A DNA stretch of 64,000 bases from assembly GCF_032878955.1 (NCBI RefSeq), contig NZ_CP043839.1, positions 5,332,001-5,396,000 of the forward strand, given 5' to 3'. The notes below the pieces were generated by a model. That model searched no databases, was not told where the DNA came from, and was given only the letters and a program-made list of their open reading frames with translations. This document shows, piece by piece, positions 25,840 to 33,647 of this stretch (position 1 is the first letter of the stretch; each line of letters begins with the position of its first letter). The translations under genes were made by a program, and so were the position numbers. Source of the DNA: Butyricimonas paravirosa. Lineage in GTDB: Bacteria; Bacteroidota; Bacteroidia; Bacteroidales; Marinifilaceae.

Positions 25840-27129
25840 GTGTCAATTAGAGTGACACTGGATCGCAAACATTCGTATTTGAAAACTGATTTCTATGTTG
25901 TGTCTCAGCAACTGAATAAAAATTTTGAGATAAAAGATAAAACTCTCTTGAAATTGTTACTGGAGAAAATAGAGGATTGCGAGGATATTATTGTTCGTGG
26001 TTTGGGGAATGATGTGAGTAATTATTCTGCTAAAGATATTGTTGAGTTTATAAAGAAGAAACAGAACGAGGTTAGTTGTATTGATTTTATTGCTTTTGCT
26101 AAGAAACATGTCGCTAAATTGTTCGAGACAGGGAGGGAAAAGCGAGCAAAGCATATCCAGACGACACTCAACGCTCTTGTTGACTTTTCCGGGCAGGAAT
26201 TGAATATAGTGAAGGTCACGTCTAAATTTTTGGAAAAGTTTGAAGAGTTTTTGCGTTCAGAACGGACGATCGTGCGAGTAAATCAATTCGGGCGGGAAGT
26301 GACAACTAAAAGGAAACCTTTGACAGATACAGGGGTTCACGACTACATGGCGGATATTCGTGCCGTATTTAACGAAGCTATTGATTTTTATAATGATGAT
26401 GAACTTGGAGACCCGGTGATCAAGCATTACCCGTTTCGTAAGTTTGAAGTGGTAAAGCCTAATCCCCTGAAGAAACGGAATATCTATCTTGAGAACATCC
26501 GTAAAATCATGAATCTTGAAAATGGGTTGAGGCGTCAGGAACTTGCCCGGGATGTTTTCATGCTTTCTTTCTTCCTTGTCGGGATGAATACCGTTGACAT
26601 GTTCAACGAGCCTTATTCAAGTCGCAAGAATGGGAGAAGCACTTATCAGAGGAGCAAGACTAAAAATAGGAGGGAGGATAATGCCGAAATATCAATAAAA
26701 ATAGAGCCAGAAGCGGAAAGATTAATGAAAAAATATGCCGATCCGGATAAGGTTCGTTTGTTTTCATTGTATAAATTATATAGTGATAGCTCGACATTTA
26801 ACGGGGCCGTTAATAAGGGGTTTAAGCGAATTTTACAAGAAGTGAATCAAAGTGTCGAATGGGAGATAAAAGAAGCAGTAAGCAAGCAAGAGAAAGAAGA
26901 GTTAACGAAATTCTTAATACCAGAAGATACGAGAGCATATTCCGTTCGTCATTCGTGGGCGACTATTGCAAGGAATATGTTGAATATCTCGAAAGATGAT
27001 ATTGACCTTTGTTTGAATCACGTGAATGAAGCTCGTAAAATGGCTGACGTGTATATTGACAAAGATTTTACTAGAATCGATCAAGCGAATAGGAGGATGA
27101 TTGATTTGTTATTTCAAATAGGAGATTAA
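25840..27129 (+). CDS. Tyrosine recombinase / integrase, N-terminus frameshifted
   Basis: Bacteroidetes-type site-specific recombinase with a SAM-like core-binding domain and a C-terminal catalytic domain. The catalytic part has the Arg-His pair in YSVRHSWATIARN, LNHVNEARKMADVYI with the late His and the nucleophile Tyr, and a Lys-rich beta turn (RSKTKNRREDN). The first arginine box reads LVGMNTVDMF, with Asn where most families have Arg. The open frame begins at a GTG (25840), but the natural start is surely ATG 25781: MPTFKIYISKIKKERMTNI runs in another frame and one missing base near 25835-25838 would join it to PVSIRVTLDRK. Activity is therefore doubtful. Position next to tRNA-Thr fits tRNA-targeted integration. 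Confidence 0.8.
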   Translation: MSIRVTLDRKHSYLKTDFYVVSQQLNKNFEIKDKTLLKLLLEKIEDCEDIIVRGLGNDVSNYSAKDIVEFIKKKQNEVSCIDFIAFAKKHVAKLFETGREKRAKHIQTTLNALVDFSGQELNIVKVTSKFLEKFEEFLRSERTIVRVNQFGREVTTKRKPLTDTGVHDYMADIRAVFNEAIDFYNDDELGDPVIKHYPFRKFEVVKPNPLKKRNIYLENIRKIMNLENGLRRQELARDVFMLSFFLVGMNTVDMFNEPYSSRKNGRSTYQRSKTKNRREDNAEISIKIEPEAERLMKKYADPDKVRLFSLYKLYSDSSTFNGAVNKGFKRILQEVNQSVEWEIKEAVSKQEKEELTKFLIPEDTRAYSVRHSWATIARNMLNISKDDIDLCLNHVNEARKMADVYIDKDFTRIDQANRRMIDLLFQIGD

Positions 27130-27169
27130 ATAAATATTATATGCAACCATAAAATATTGGTTGTAGTAT

Positions 27170-27200
27170 TTTGTAGTGTAACTAAATTTAGTTACATTTG
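27170..27200 (+). promoter_or_regulatory. hicAB promoter with overlapping operator palindrome
   Basis: The -33 TTTG (27170-27173), 19-bp spacer and -7 TACATTTG (27193-27200) match consensus exactly. A perfect 20-bp palindrome, TGTAACTAAATTTAGTTACA (27177-27196), fills the spacer and overlaps the -7 box. This placement fits autorepression by the HicB ribbon-helix-helix domain. Confidence 0.7.
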
Positions 27201-27217
27201 TGATAAGAATAAAGAAC

Positions 27218-27478
27218 ATGGGAACTAAAGAAAAGTTGGTTGAACGTTTTAAAAAGCTACCTAAAGATTTCACTTACGAGGAAACTCTAAAATTACTATC
27301 TATTTTTGGGTATTATGAGCATAATAAAGGAGCGACTTCGGGGGCTCGGGTGCGATTTAAAAATGAACAAACAGGGCAGTATATCGATATTCATAAACCC
27401 AATCCAGGTAGTATAATGAAGGAGTGGATGATGAAAACGGTATATCAACATTTGAAAAGTAATGGTTTAATAAAATAG
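27218..27478 (+). CDS. hicA: HicA-family mRNA interferase toxin
   Basis: An 86-residue HicA toxin, a small double-stranded-RNA-binding-fold RNase that cleaves mRNA when free of antitoxin. Typical features: a short N-terminal helix (KLVERFKKLPKDFTYEE), a Gly-containing turn, and the catalytic His in the IDIHKPNP strand, the usual HicA F/I-x-x-H-x-P pattern. I chose ATG 27218; a GTG at 27200 lies inside the promoter. It comes before hicB by 14 bp, the standard toxin-first order for hicAB. The gene appears intact. Confidence 0.85.
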   Translation: MGTKEKLVERFKKLPKDFTYEETLKLLSIFGYYEHNKGATSGARVRFKNEQTGQYIDIHKPNPGSIMKEWMMKTVYQHLKSNGLIK

Positions 27479-27492
27479 AAACGGGGAAAATT

Positions 27493-27837
27493 ATGGATTA
27501 CTTGGAATACAAAGGTTATAAAGGGTCCGTCGAGTATAGTAAGGCTGATAATTGTCTTTTTGGAAAGGTACTCGGGATGAGTAAAGATTTGATTCTTTAC
27601 GAGGGAAATACTATTGATGAATTACGTGCAGATTTTGAGGCTGGTATTGATAATTATATTGCAGGTTGTGTGGCTGATGGAATTGAACCTCGTAAGCCTT
27701 ATAGTGGAACTTTGAATATACGAATCTCGCCGGAAATACATAGTAAGATTGCCATGCTTGCGCAGGAAGCAGGAACTACGATAAACGGGTATATCAAACA
27801 AGCTTTAGAAGAACAACTTAAATTAGCACATCAATAA
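27493..27837 (+). CDS. hicB: HicB-family antitoxin with RHH domain
   Basis: A 114-residue antitoxin. The N-terminal half is the partial RNase-H-like HicB fold (YKGSVEYSKADNCLFGKVLGM then DLILYEGNTIDELRADFEAGID). The C-terminal half (GTLNIRISPEIHSKIAMLA through NGYIKQALEEQL) is a ribbon-helix-helix DNA-binding domain. The first part blocks HicA and the second should bind the palindrome upstream of hicA. A second, shortened copy of the N-terminal half lies at 28186-28380. Confidence 0.88.
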   Translation: MDYLEYKGYKGSVEYSKADNCLFGKVLGMSKDLILYEGNTIDELRADFEAGIDNYIAGCVADGIEPRKPYSGTLNIRISPEIHSKIAMLAQEAGTTINGYIKQALEEQLKLAHQ

Positions 27838-27850
27838 GAAGCGGGCTATT

Positions 27851-28163
27851 ATGAGTTTGAAAGAAATCAGTAAGGATATTTACAACGTGGATGCATGGAT
27901 GGATGAACAATACGGTAAGCCTGGAAGTCCTGAACGTGAAGAGTTTCGTAAAGAGGCTTATGCTCACTATGTGGGGCAGATTATTCATGATGCAAGGAAG
28001 CAAGAAAAAAATGATACAAACAGAGCTTGCTCAAAAAATAGGAACGAATAAATCTTATATATCCAAGATAGAAAATGAACCCATAGAACTAGGTGTTATG
28101 TTGTTCCTCCGAATCCTTGGTGCTCTCGGTTTGAGATTTGATATTGTAAAACCGATGATGTAA
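27851..28163 (+). pseudogene. XRE-family antitoxin-like regulator, frameshifted
   Basis: The first frame reads MSLKEISKDIYNVDAWMDEQ through IIHDARKQEK and then diverges; the second frame supplies MIQTELAQKIGTNKSYISK and the C-terminus (LGLRFDIVKPMM). Together they make a ~103-residue HTH protein of the type usually paired with a RelE/HigB toxin in Bacteroidetes. The break lies in seven A at 28005-28011; six A would restore one frame. No toxin partner is nearby. It starts 13 bp after hicB. Either decayed or an A-run miscall. Confidence 0.75.
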
Positions 28164-28185
28164 AGCTATGTAAGTCAATAAAATT

Positions 28186-28380
28186 ATGGACCACTTGGAA
28201 TATGAAGGTTATAAAGGCTCTATCGAGTATAGTGAGGCAGATAATTGTCTTTTTGGAAAAGTACTCGGGATTAGTAAAGATTTAATTCTTTATGAGGGAA
28301 ATACCATTGATGAATTACGAGTGGATTTTGAATGTGCGATAGATAGCTATTTATTGGAAAATAAGCAAGCTTTGAAATGA
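28186..28380 (+). CDS. Truncated HicB-like protein without DNA-binding domain
   Basis: A 64-residue near copy of the HicB N-terminal half (about 52 of the first 60 residues look the same as in hicB at 27493, by eye). It stops after AIDSYLLENKQALK, so the ribbon-helix-helix half is absent. The DNA is also highly similar, and mostly synonymous differences suggest selection has acted since duplication. It could still bind HicA but not the operator. Alternatively it is a decaying fragment; the open frame and clean start argue for a possible small antitoxin. Confidence 0.7.
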   Translation: MDHLEYEGYKGSIEYSEADNCLFGKVLGISKDLILYEGNTIDELRVDFECAIDSYLLENKQALK

Positions 28381-28470
28381 ATATATGGATTATTTGTGAA
28401 ATTTTATTTATGGTGTTGTGCTGATTATTATGCAAGTCTTTTTTATATTCTTAATCTAATATTATATTTT

Positions 28471-29082
28471 ATGAAACGAGTTATTGTAATTTGTTGTGTG
28501 TTGATGTGCTTTGGGGGAGTACAATTAGTACAAGCCCAATCATTGAAGGACATTTTGAATTCATCGAAGGTAAAGGACGTGGTGAATCTTGTAACAGGTA
28601 ATGTGATTAAATTGTCGGATCTTCAAGGAACTTGGAATTACGTGGAGCCTGCTTGTAAAATGACGAGTGGGGATTTGTTGAAAGAGGCGAGTGGTTCATT
28701 GGTAACCTCAGCGTTAGAGAAAAAAATGGAGAATATTTACACAAAGTTGGGGATTGTACCGGGGAATTTTAGCTACACGTTTAATAGTGATAGTACGTTT
28801 ACAAATACGATAGGGAAGAAGGTATTAAAAGGAACGTATTCTTTGGACGAGAAGACACGTGTATTGACATTACATTATGTGTTGGCAAAAACGATCACGG
28901 TGAAAAGTGTGGAAGTGCAGTTAGTGAAATCAGGAGAACAGGTATCATTGCTTTTCAATACGGAAAAACTTATGAACTTTGTTAGTGTATTATCCTCTGC
29001 TTTGAAAAAATCAGATAAAACGACTACTTCATTAATAGATGGGTATGATGAGATTCTTTTAGGATTTGAAATGAAGAAATAG
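28471..29082 (+). CDS. DUF4923-like secreted protein
   Basis: A 203-residue exported protein. The ATG at 28471 gives a signal peptide ending VQAQS; the upstream GTG at 28396 only adds hydrophobic sequence. The mature part contains LQGTWNYVEPACKM and DSTFTNTIGKKVLKGTYSLDEKTRVLTL, a lipocalin-like strand pattern typical of Bacteroidetes DUF4923 proteins. Its function is unknown. It follows the hicB fragment by 90 bp and probably marks the return to ordinary chromosome. Confidence 0.7.
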   Translation: MKRVIVICCVLMCFGGVQLVQAQSLKDILNSSKVKDVVNLVTGNVIKLSDLQGTWNYVEPACKMTSGDLLKEASGSLVTSALEKKMENIYTKLGIVPGNFSYTFNSDSTFTNTIGKKVLKGTYSLDEKTRVLTLHYVLAKTITVKSVEVQLVKSGEQVSLLFNTEKLMNFVSVLSSALKKSDKTTTSLIDGYDEILLGFEMKK

Positions 29083-29103
29083 TTTGCCAGATAGCGAAAA
29101 AGA

Positions 29104-29132
29104 AACGGGGACTTTGATAGTCCCCGTTCTTG
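29104..29132. terminator. Bidirectional hairpin between DUF4923 and FadL-like genes
   Basis: Ten-bp stem AACGGGGACT / AGTCCCCGTT (29104-29113 with 29119-29128) between two convergent genes. The T-tract is weak on the plus side (CTTGTCT). Confidence 0.65.
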
Positions 29133-29136
29133 TCTA

Positions 29137-30630
29137 TTAAAATCTGATTCCTAATGTTAGTCTGAATTCGTTATCTTTAAATTTTGTCTGAAATTCGGGT
29201 GATTCAATAACTTCCCCCTTTGAAGTTTCATAATAATAGAATAGACCGTTTAACTTTGAATTCTTATGAAGATAAGCAAAGTCTGCATAGAATACTCCGA
29301 AATTTAATCCTAGACCACCAGTGATTGTTTGAATGTCATTTTTTTCATTCATTTCTCCTTTCGTGTAGGGTGAGGCAGAATAAGCATAACCACCTCGTAG
29401 ACAGAACACGCTGTTAAATCGATATTCTGCTCCGGCACGGAAATTATGAGTACCTTTATAAATAGTCTTTATGGCATCATTAGTTGCGACATACTCGTTA
29501 CCTGAGCCACTATTGGTAAATTTGGCCGAAGTGTAATCAATATATTCGTAATCAGCACTAATAATAGCTCTTTGTCCGAGAACTGTTGCAAGACTTCCTA
29601 TTACTCTCCATGGGGTTTTTAATTTGTAGGAATAATCGGTTTCTTGATACATTCCATAAGTTAGATCATTTCCGGGATCAGCTCCTTCAAACGGAAGTTC
29701 TACAAATTCTGATGAAACCCAATTCATCGCATAGGCATCTAAATTATAATATGTTGGAGTGTGAATAGCTGCCCCGATACGTATTGCTGGTATAGGACGA
29801 TAAATCATTCCAAATTTAAAGTTAACTCCAGTACCACTAGTGGTAAAATCTTGATCGAAAGTGAAGCCCTTTAATTTGCTGTCAATTTCATCTCCTACAA
29901 CCCATTCAGTGTAATATGAATAGGATTTGAAATGAAGAGATTGAATTCCTAACGTGGCACCAAAATAAAATTTGTCGTCATAATTAGCTCCCGCAGAGAT
30001 TGCATATTCAGCCTGATACCCCCTTTCTTTCGTGTATTTTAACTCTTCTACAGAATGGGTGTTATTTATTGGAATATCATATATGTTGTTCGTACTTCCT
30101 TCCGGTAAATTAAGAAGGTAAGCATCATAAGCTAGTCTTGTGGTAAATGGATTTAAATCGCTTACAGGCTTCCCATCAGCCTCTGCTTTCCATACATCAA
30201 TCATAGAAGAACCTTTCGATATAAAATTACCTTGATAAATGTTCCTGTTGAAATTATTAAGATTTGTATAATTGAATCCGATATTAATGTTTTTCCATTT
30301 GTCACTCATGGGTGTAAATGACAGGACGAAACCTAAATCTCCCAATAAATACATATTTTTTTCATAGTCAAATTTTCCTGTTTTTGCATGAGCAAAATCA
30401 AGCATGGATGTGAAGCTAGCCTCTGATTTTCTAAATACACCAATTCCTCCCGGATTTGTACTTAGGGTGGATAAATCACCTCCTAAAGCACCAAATGCAC
30501 CACCCATTGCTGCTGATCTAGCTGTTCCGAAAGGAGAGATTCGAGAGAATCTAATTGCATCTTCTTCATTTTGTGCAGAGGCAAAAAGAGAGAAAAAGAG
30601 CATTAGTGTTAGTATATATGCGATCTTCAT
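29137..30630 (-). CDS. OmpP1/FadL-like outer-membrane transport protein
   Basis: A 497-residue barrel protein with a signal peptide ending FASAQN. The early segment FSRISPFGTARSAAMGGAFGALGGDLSTLSTNPGGIGVF is the hallmark of the FadL/TodX-like family, in which the N-terminal hatch plugs the barrel. The last strand (KDNEFRLTLGIRF) ends in Phe, as required for outer-membrane assembly. Members take up hydrophobic compounds; in Bacteroidetes they are often mislabelled hemin receptors. It is 24 bp downstream of a lipoprotein gene and probably co-transcribed with it. Confidence 0.86.
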   Translation of the reverse strand: MKIAYILTLMLFFSLFASAQNEEDAIRFSRISPFGTARSAAMGGAFGALGGDLSTLSTNPGGIGVFRKSEASFTSMLDFAHAKTGKFDYEKNMYLLGDLGFVLSFTPMSDKWKNINIGFNYTNLNNFNRNIYQGNFISKGSSMIDVWKAEADGKPVSDLNPFTTRLAYDAYLLNLPEGSTNNIYDIPINNTHSVEELKYTKERGYQAEYAISAGANYDDKFYFGATLGIQSLHFKSYSYYTEWVVGDEIDSKLKGFTFDQDFTTSGTGVNFKFGMIYRPIPAIRIGAAIHTPTYYNLDAYAMNWVSSEFVELPFEGADPGNDLTYGMYQETDYSYKLKTPWRVIGSLATVLGQRAIISADYEYIDYTSAKFTNSGSGNEYVATNDAIKTIYKGTHNFRAGAEYRFNSVFCLRGGYAYSASPYTKGEMNEKNDIQTITGGLGLNFGVFYADFAYLHKNSKLNGLFYYYETSKGEVIESPEFQTKFKDNEFRLTLGIRF

Positions 30631-30654
30631 ATTCTAAATATTGATTCTACAAAT

Positions 30655-31872
30655 TTATTTTCTATGTCCGGTACTTGTACGCTCAACACGTCCGCCACTA
30701 CTGCTACTACCACTACTAGAACGCGTTGTGGAACTACTTCCATATGAGCCAGTGCTGTTTCCTCTGGAATAACTTCCTGATGAATTGCTGGAGTTGTTAT
30801 GCGATGGATTGTAGTTTGAGCCTGATTCGTAGCGGCTGCTGTTTGACCTGGATTGTATAGCGGAACTTCTTGAAGTTCTTGAATAGGTACTATATGACCG
30901 GGCGTTTCTATTCGTCGTGTATTGCTTTTTAGGAGCATACCGAGTAGTTACAGTTGGTTTGCTGGCACCACCCCAGTCCGGTCGATGGTTACCCCAGTTT
31001 GGGCCGTGATGTCCATGTCCCGGACGATGTCCCCAGTGTGGATAATAACCGTAATAGTGGTTCCAATAAGGATTCCAGCCCCATGGATCGTAGAAACCAT
31101 GTCCCCAACCCCACGGATTATAACCGTAACTATAGTAATTGTTCCAGTATGGGTCCCATCCCCAAGAGTTACCCCAACCGAACGAGGCTCCCCATCCCCA
31201 GCGGTTCCAGCCGAAACTTACGTTATTACTCCATGCAAAACTATCAAAACGAGGATCGTTCCAAATCACGGTCCAAATGTATTTCGGGTAATTACCGAAA
31301 ATTAATTGAGAGTATAGTCCCACGTTCGAACTGCTGGGGAACCACCAGTAGCGACCGTCAATCGTGTACACGTTCCAGTCGGAGCTGAACGAGAGATTCT
31401 GGGCAATTTCGTACCCGTTTCCAAAATAGGCGAAACCTTCCGGGTAACGATTCATGATCCGGACACACTCTTCCAAATCATTTTCACTACCTTTAAAGCC
31501 TCCGATCCAGTACCCGTCATCTGCCGGAACTGCAACCCGGTTAACAGTTTGTCCGGTTCTGGCCTCTTCTTTTTGCACCTGTTTTTCAGTTGCATAACGA
31601 GCCATACCGATGGAATGAGATTTCGGGTTTACACTGTTATCTATTTCCTTCGGATAAACTTTATCATTGTTTGTGTTTTTACTAATTTGAGAACTAGAAG
31701 AAGTATTCGAGGTAATGTCCACTCCGGTCTTGTCTTTAATTTCTTGAGCGAAGAGGGAACGTTTACCAGGAACATAGTAGATATCATCTTCCTGCGCTCG
31801 CGTGAAGTTTTGCGAGGAAGAGCAAGCGCCTAATAGGACTGCTAATGCTGAAAAATATAATGCTATCTTCAT
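30655..31872 (-). CDS. Lipoprotein with Trp/Gly/Tyr/His-rich and Ser/Arg-rich tracts
   Basis: A 405-residue lipoprotein (lipobox LLGAC, Cys17; start at ATG 31872, since the upstream ATG at 31911 only adds a polar leader). Residues ~30-200 form an ordinary domain with DDGYWIGGFKGSENDLEEC and WNVYTIDGRYWWFPSS. Residues ~215-302 are built almost only of Trp, Gly, Tyr, Asn, Pro and His, with units such as YNPWGWGHGFYDPWGWNPYW and HWGHRPGHGHHGPNWG. Residues ~325-405 are Ser/Arg/Gly-rich. The His cluster could bind metal; the aromatic part may form a flexible surface layer. The adjacent FadL-like porin suggests a joint envelope role. No known function. Confidence 0.72.
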   Translation of the reverse strand: MKIALYFSALAVLLGACSSSQNFTRAQEDDIYYVPGKRSLFAQEIKDKTGVDITSNTSSSSQISKNTNNDKVYPKEIDNSVNPKSHSIGMARYATEKQVQKEEARTGQTVNRVAVPADDGYWIGGFKGSENDLEECVRIMNRYPEGFAYFGNGYEIAQNLSFSSDWNVYTIDGRYWWFPSSSNVGLYSQLIFGNYPKYIWTVIWNDPRFDSFAWSNNVSFGWNRWGWGASFGWGNSWGWDPYWNNYYSYGYNPWGWGHGFYDPWGWNPYWNHYYGYYPHWGHRPGHGHHGPNWGNHRPDWGGASKPTVTTRYAPKKQYTTNRNARSYSTYSRTSRSSAIQSRSNSSRYESGSNYNPSHNNSSNSSGSYSRGNSTGSYGSSSTTRSSSGSSSSGGRVERTSTGHRK

Positions 31873-32050
31873 AGTAATAATATTAATTCCTTTCTTGTAT
31901 GACAAATTCATTGACTATTGGTTTATTTACTTCTAACAAAATGCGTACCATTCATTCGGTGTTTCCCTGTTACAAGCATCCCATGCGGCTTGTTTTGTAT
32001 TCTATGTTATAAAAATAGAAAATAATAATCGGATTTCCTAGTTTTTGTTT

Positions 32051-32058
32051 TAAATTTG
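32051..32058 (+). promoter_or_regulatory. Possible -7 box upstream of proS
   Basis: TAAATTTG fits TAnnTTTG and lies 27 bp before the proS start. No strong -33 element is visible at the expected distance. Confidence 0.4.
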
Positions 32059-32084
32059 CTGCTGTTTTATCAAAAAATAATGAG

Positions 32085-33560
32085 ATGGCTAAGTTTTTAA
32101 CTTCAAGAGAAGAAAATTATTCGCAATGGTACAATGATCTGGTCGTAAAAGCCGGATTAGCAGAGAATTCAGCTGTAAGAGGATGTATGGTGATTAAACC
32201 TTACGGTTATGCCATATGGGAAAAAATGCAACAACAATTGGACAAGATGTTCAAGGAAACGGGGCATAGTAATGCTTATTTCCCGTTGTTAATCCCCAAA
32301 TCTTTCTTTTCAAAAGAGGCTGATCACGTGGAGGGTTTCGCGAAAGAATGTGCGGTTGTAACTCATTATCGATTAAAAAATGATCCGAATGGAGGTGGGG
32401 TAGTTGTGGATCCTGCTGCCAAACTGGAGGAGGAATATATTATTCGTCCGACTTCTGAAACGATTATTTGGAATACTTATAAAAACTGGATTCAGTCTTA
32501 TCGTGATCTTCCTATCCTCTGTAACCAATGGGCTAACGTGATGCGTTGGGAGATGCGTACGCGTATGTTTCTGCGTACTGCTGAATTCTTGTGGCAAGAA
32601 GGACACACGGCTCACGCGACGAAAGAGGAAGCCATTGAGGAAGCTCAGAAAATGATTCGTGTATATGCTGAGTTTGCCGAAAAATGGATGGCTATGCCGG
32701 TGATTATGGGGCATAAGAGTGAAACGGAACGTTTTGCCGGGGCATTGGATACCTTGACTATCGAGGCGATGATGCAGGACGGGAAAGCCCTTCAGTCCGG
32801 AACCTCTCATTTCTTAGGTCAGAATTTTGCGAAGGCTTTTGATGTACAATTTGCCACGAAAGAGGGAAAACAGGAATATGTATGGGCAACTTCATGGGGA
32901 GTTTCTACTCGTTTGATGGGAGCGCTGATCATGTCACATTCCGATGATAACGGTTTGGTATTACCTCCGAAGTTAGCTCCGTTGCAAGTGGCAATAGTGC
33001 CTATTTATAAGAGTTTGGAAGGATTAGAAAAAATCCGTCAAACGGTTAGCGGGTTGATGGATAAATTAAAGGCTGCGGGAATCAGCGTGAAATTTGACGA
33101 TCGTGACACGCAAAAACCAGGTTGGAAATTTGCCGATTACGAGTTGAAAGGAGTTCCGGTACGTCTGGCTATGGGGGAACGTGATCTTGAAAATGGTACG
33201 ATTGAGGTGGCTCGTCGTGATACTTTGACCAAGGAAACATTGCCATTGGAAGGCGTGGAACAACATATCGAGACGTTGTTGGAGGAAATTCAGGAAAATA
33301 TATACAAACTGGCTTTGGAACGTCGTTCTAAATTGATTACAAAAGTGGATTCTTACGAGGAGTTCAAGACTTTGTTGGACACGAAAGGCGGATTCTTCCT
33401 GTGTCATTGGGATGGAACCCCGGAAACTGAAGAACTTATCAAGAACGAAACGAAAGCAACCATCCGCTGTATTCCATTCGATGCTCCCGATGAGGAGGGT
33501 AAGTGTATGGTAACAGGTAAACCTTCTCATAAGAGGGTGTTGATTGCGAGAGCCTACTAA
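32085..33560 (+). CDS. proS: Prolyl-tRNA synthetase, short archaeal/eukaryotic type
   Basis: A 491-residue class II synthetase charging tRNA-Pro. The N-terminus (SREENYSQWYNDLVVKAGLAE) and length match the short form (ProS type 3) that lacks the bacterial editing insertion and ends in a Zn-like C-terminal domain finishing with Tyr (VLIARAY). Class II motif elements are seen in RPTSETIIWNTYKNWI, LCNQWANVMRWEMRTRMFLRTAEFLWQEGHTAH and the HSDDNGLVLPPKLAP segment. This form is normal in Bacteroidetes. The gene stands alone; an AT-rich repeat tract separates it from pepT. Confidence 0.95.
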   Translation: MAKFLTSREENYSQWYNDLVVKAGLAENSAVRGCMVIKPYGYAIWEKMQQQLDKMFKETGHSNAYFPLLIPKSFFSKEADHVEGFAKECAVVTHYRLKNDPNGGGVVVDPAAKLEEEYIIRPTSETIIWNTYKNWIQSYRDLPILCNQWANVMRWEMRTRMFLRTAEFLWQEGHTAHATKEEAIEEAQKMIRVYAEFAEKWMAMPVIMGHKSETERFAGALDTLTIEAMMQDGKALQSGTSHFLGQNFAKAFDVQFATKEGKQEYVWATSWGVSTRLMGALIMSHSDDNGLVLPPKLAPLQVAIVPIYKSLEGLEKIRQTVSGLMDKLKAAGISVKFDDRDTQKPGWKFADYELKGVPVRLAMGERDLENGTIEVARRDTLTKETLPLEGVEQHIETLLEEIQENIYKLALERRSKLITKVDSYEEFKTLLDTKGGFFLCHWDGTPETEELIKNETKATIRCIPFDAPDEEGKCMVTGKPSHKRVLIARAY

Positions 33561-33561
33561 T

Positions 33562-33640
33562 TGATGATTGTGTGATTTATGATTGCGTGATTCACGTTAC
33601 GGGATTATAAATCACTTAATCATAAATCATAAATCTAAAA
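33562..33640. repeat. AT-rich inverted and direct word repeats between proS and pepT
   Basis: The word GATTTATGATT (about 33576) recurs in inverse form as AATCATAAATC, which is itself repeated (AATCATAAATCATAAATCTAAAAT). The same words occur around 62210-62240 and 62627-62688, so this is a dispersed intergenic repeat. Confidence 0.6.
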
Positions 33641-33647
33641 TTATTTT

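Noticed and set aside
27144..27163. Hairpin CAACCA / TGGTTG after the integrase as a terminator
   Set aside because: Only 6 bp, with no good T-run; too weak to call.
28396..28470. GTG start for DUF4923
   Set aside because: It adds a second hydrophobic stretch before a clear signal peptide beginning at ATG 28471.
27130..28480. A downstream copy of the tRNA-Thr 3' end (attR)
   Set aside because: Looked for by eye up to the DUF4923 gene and not found; a computed search over a longer range would be needed.
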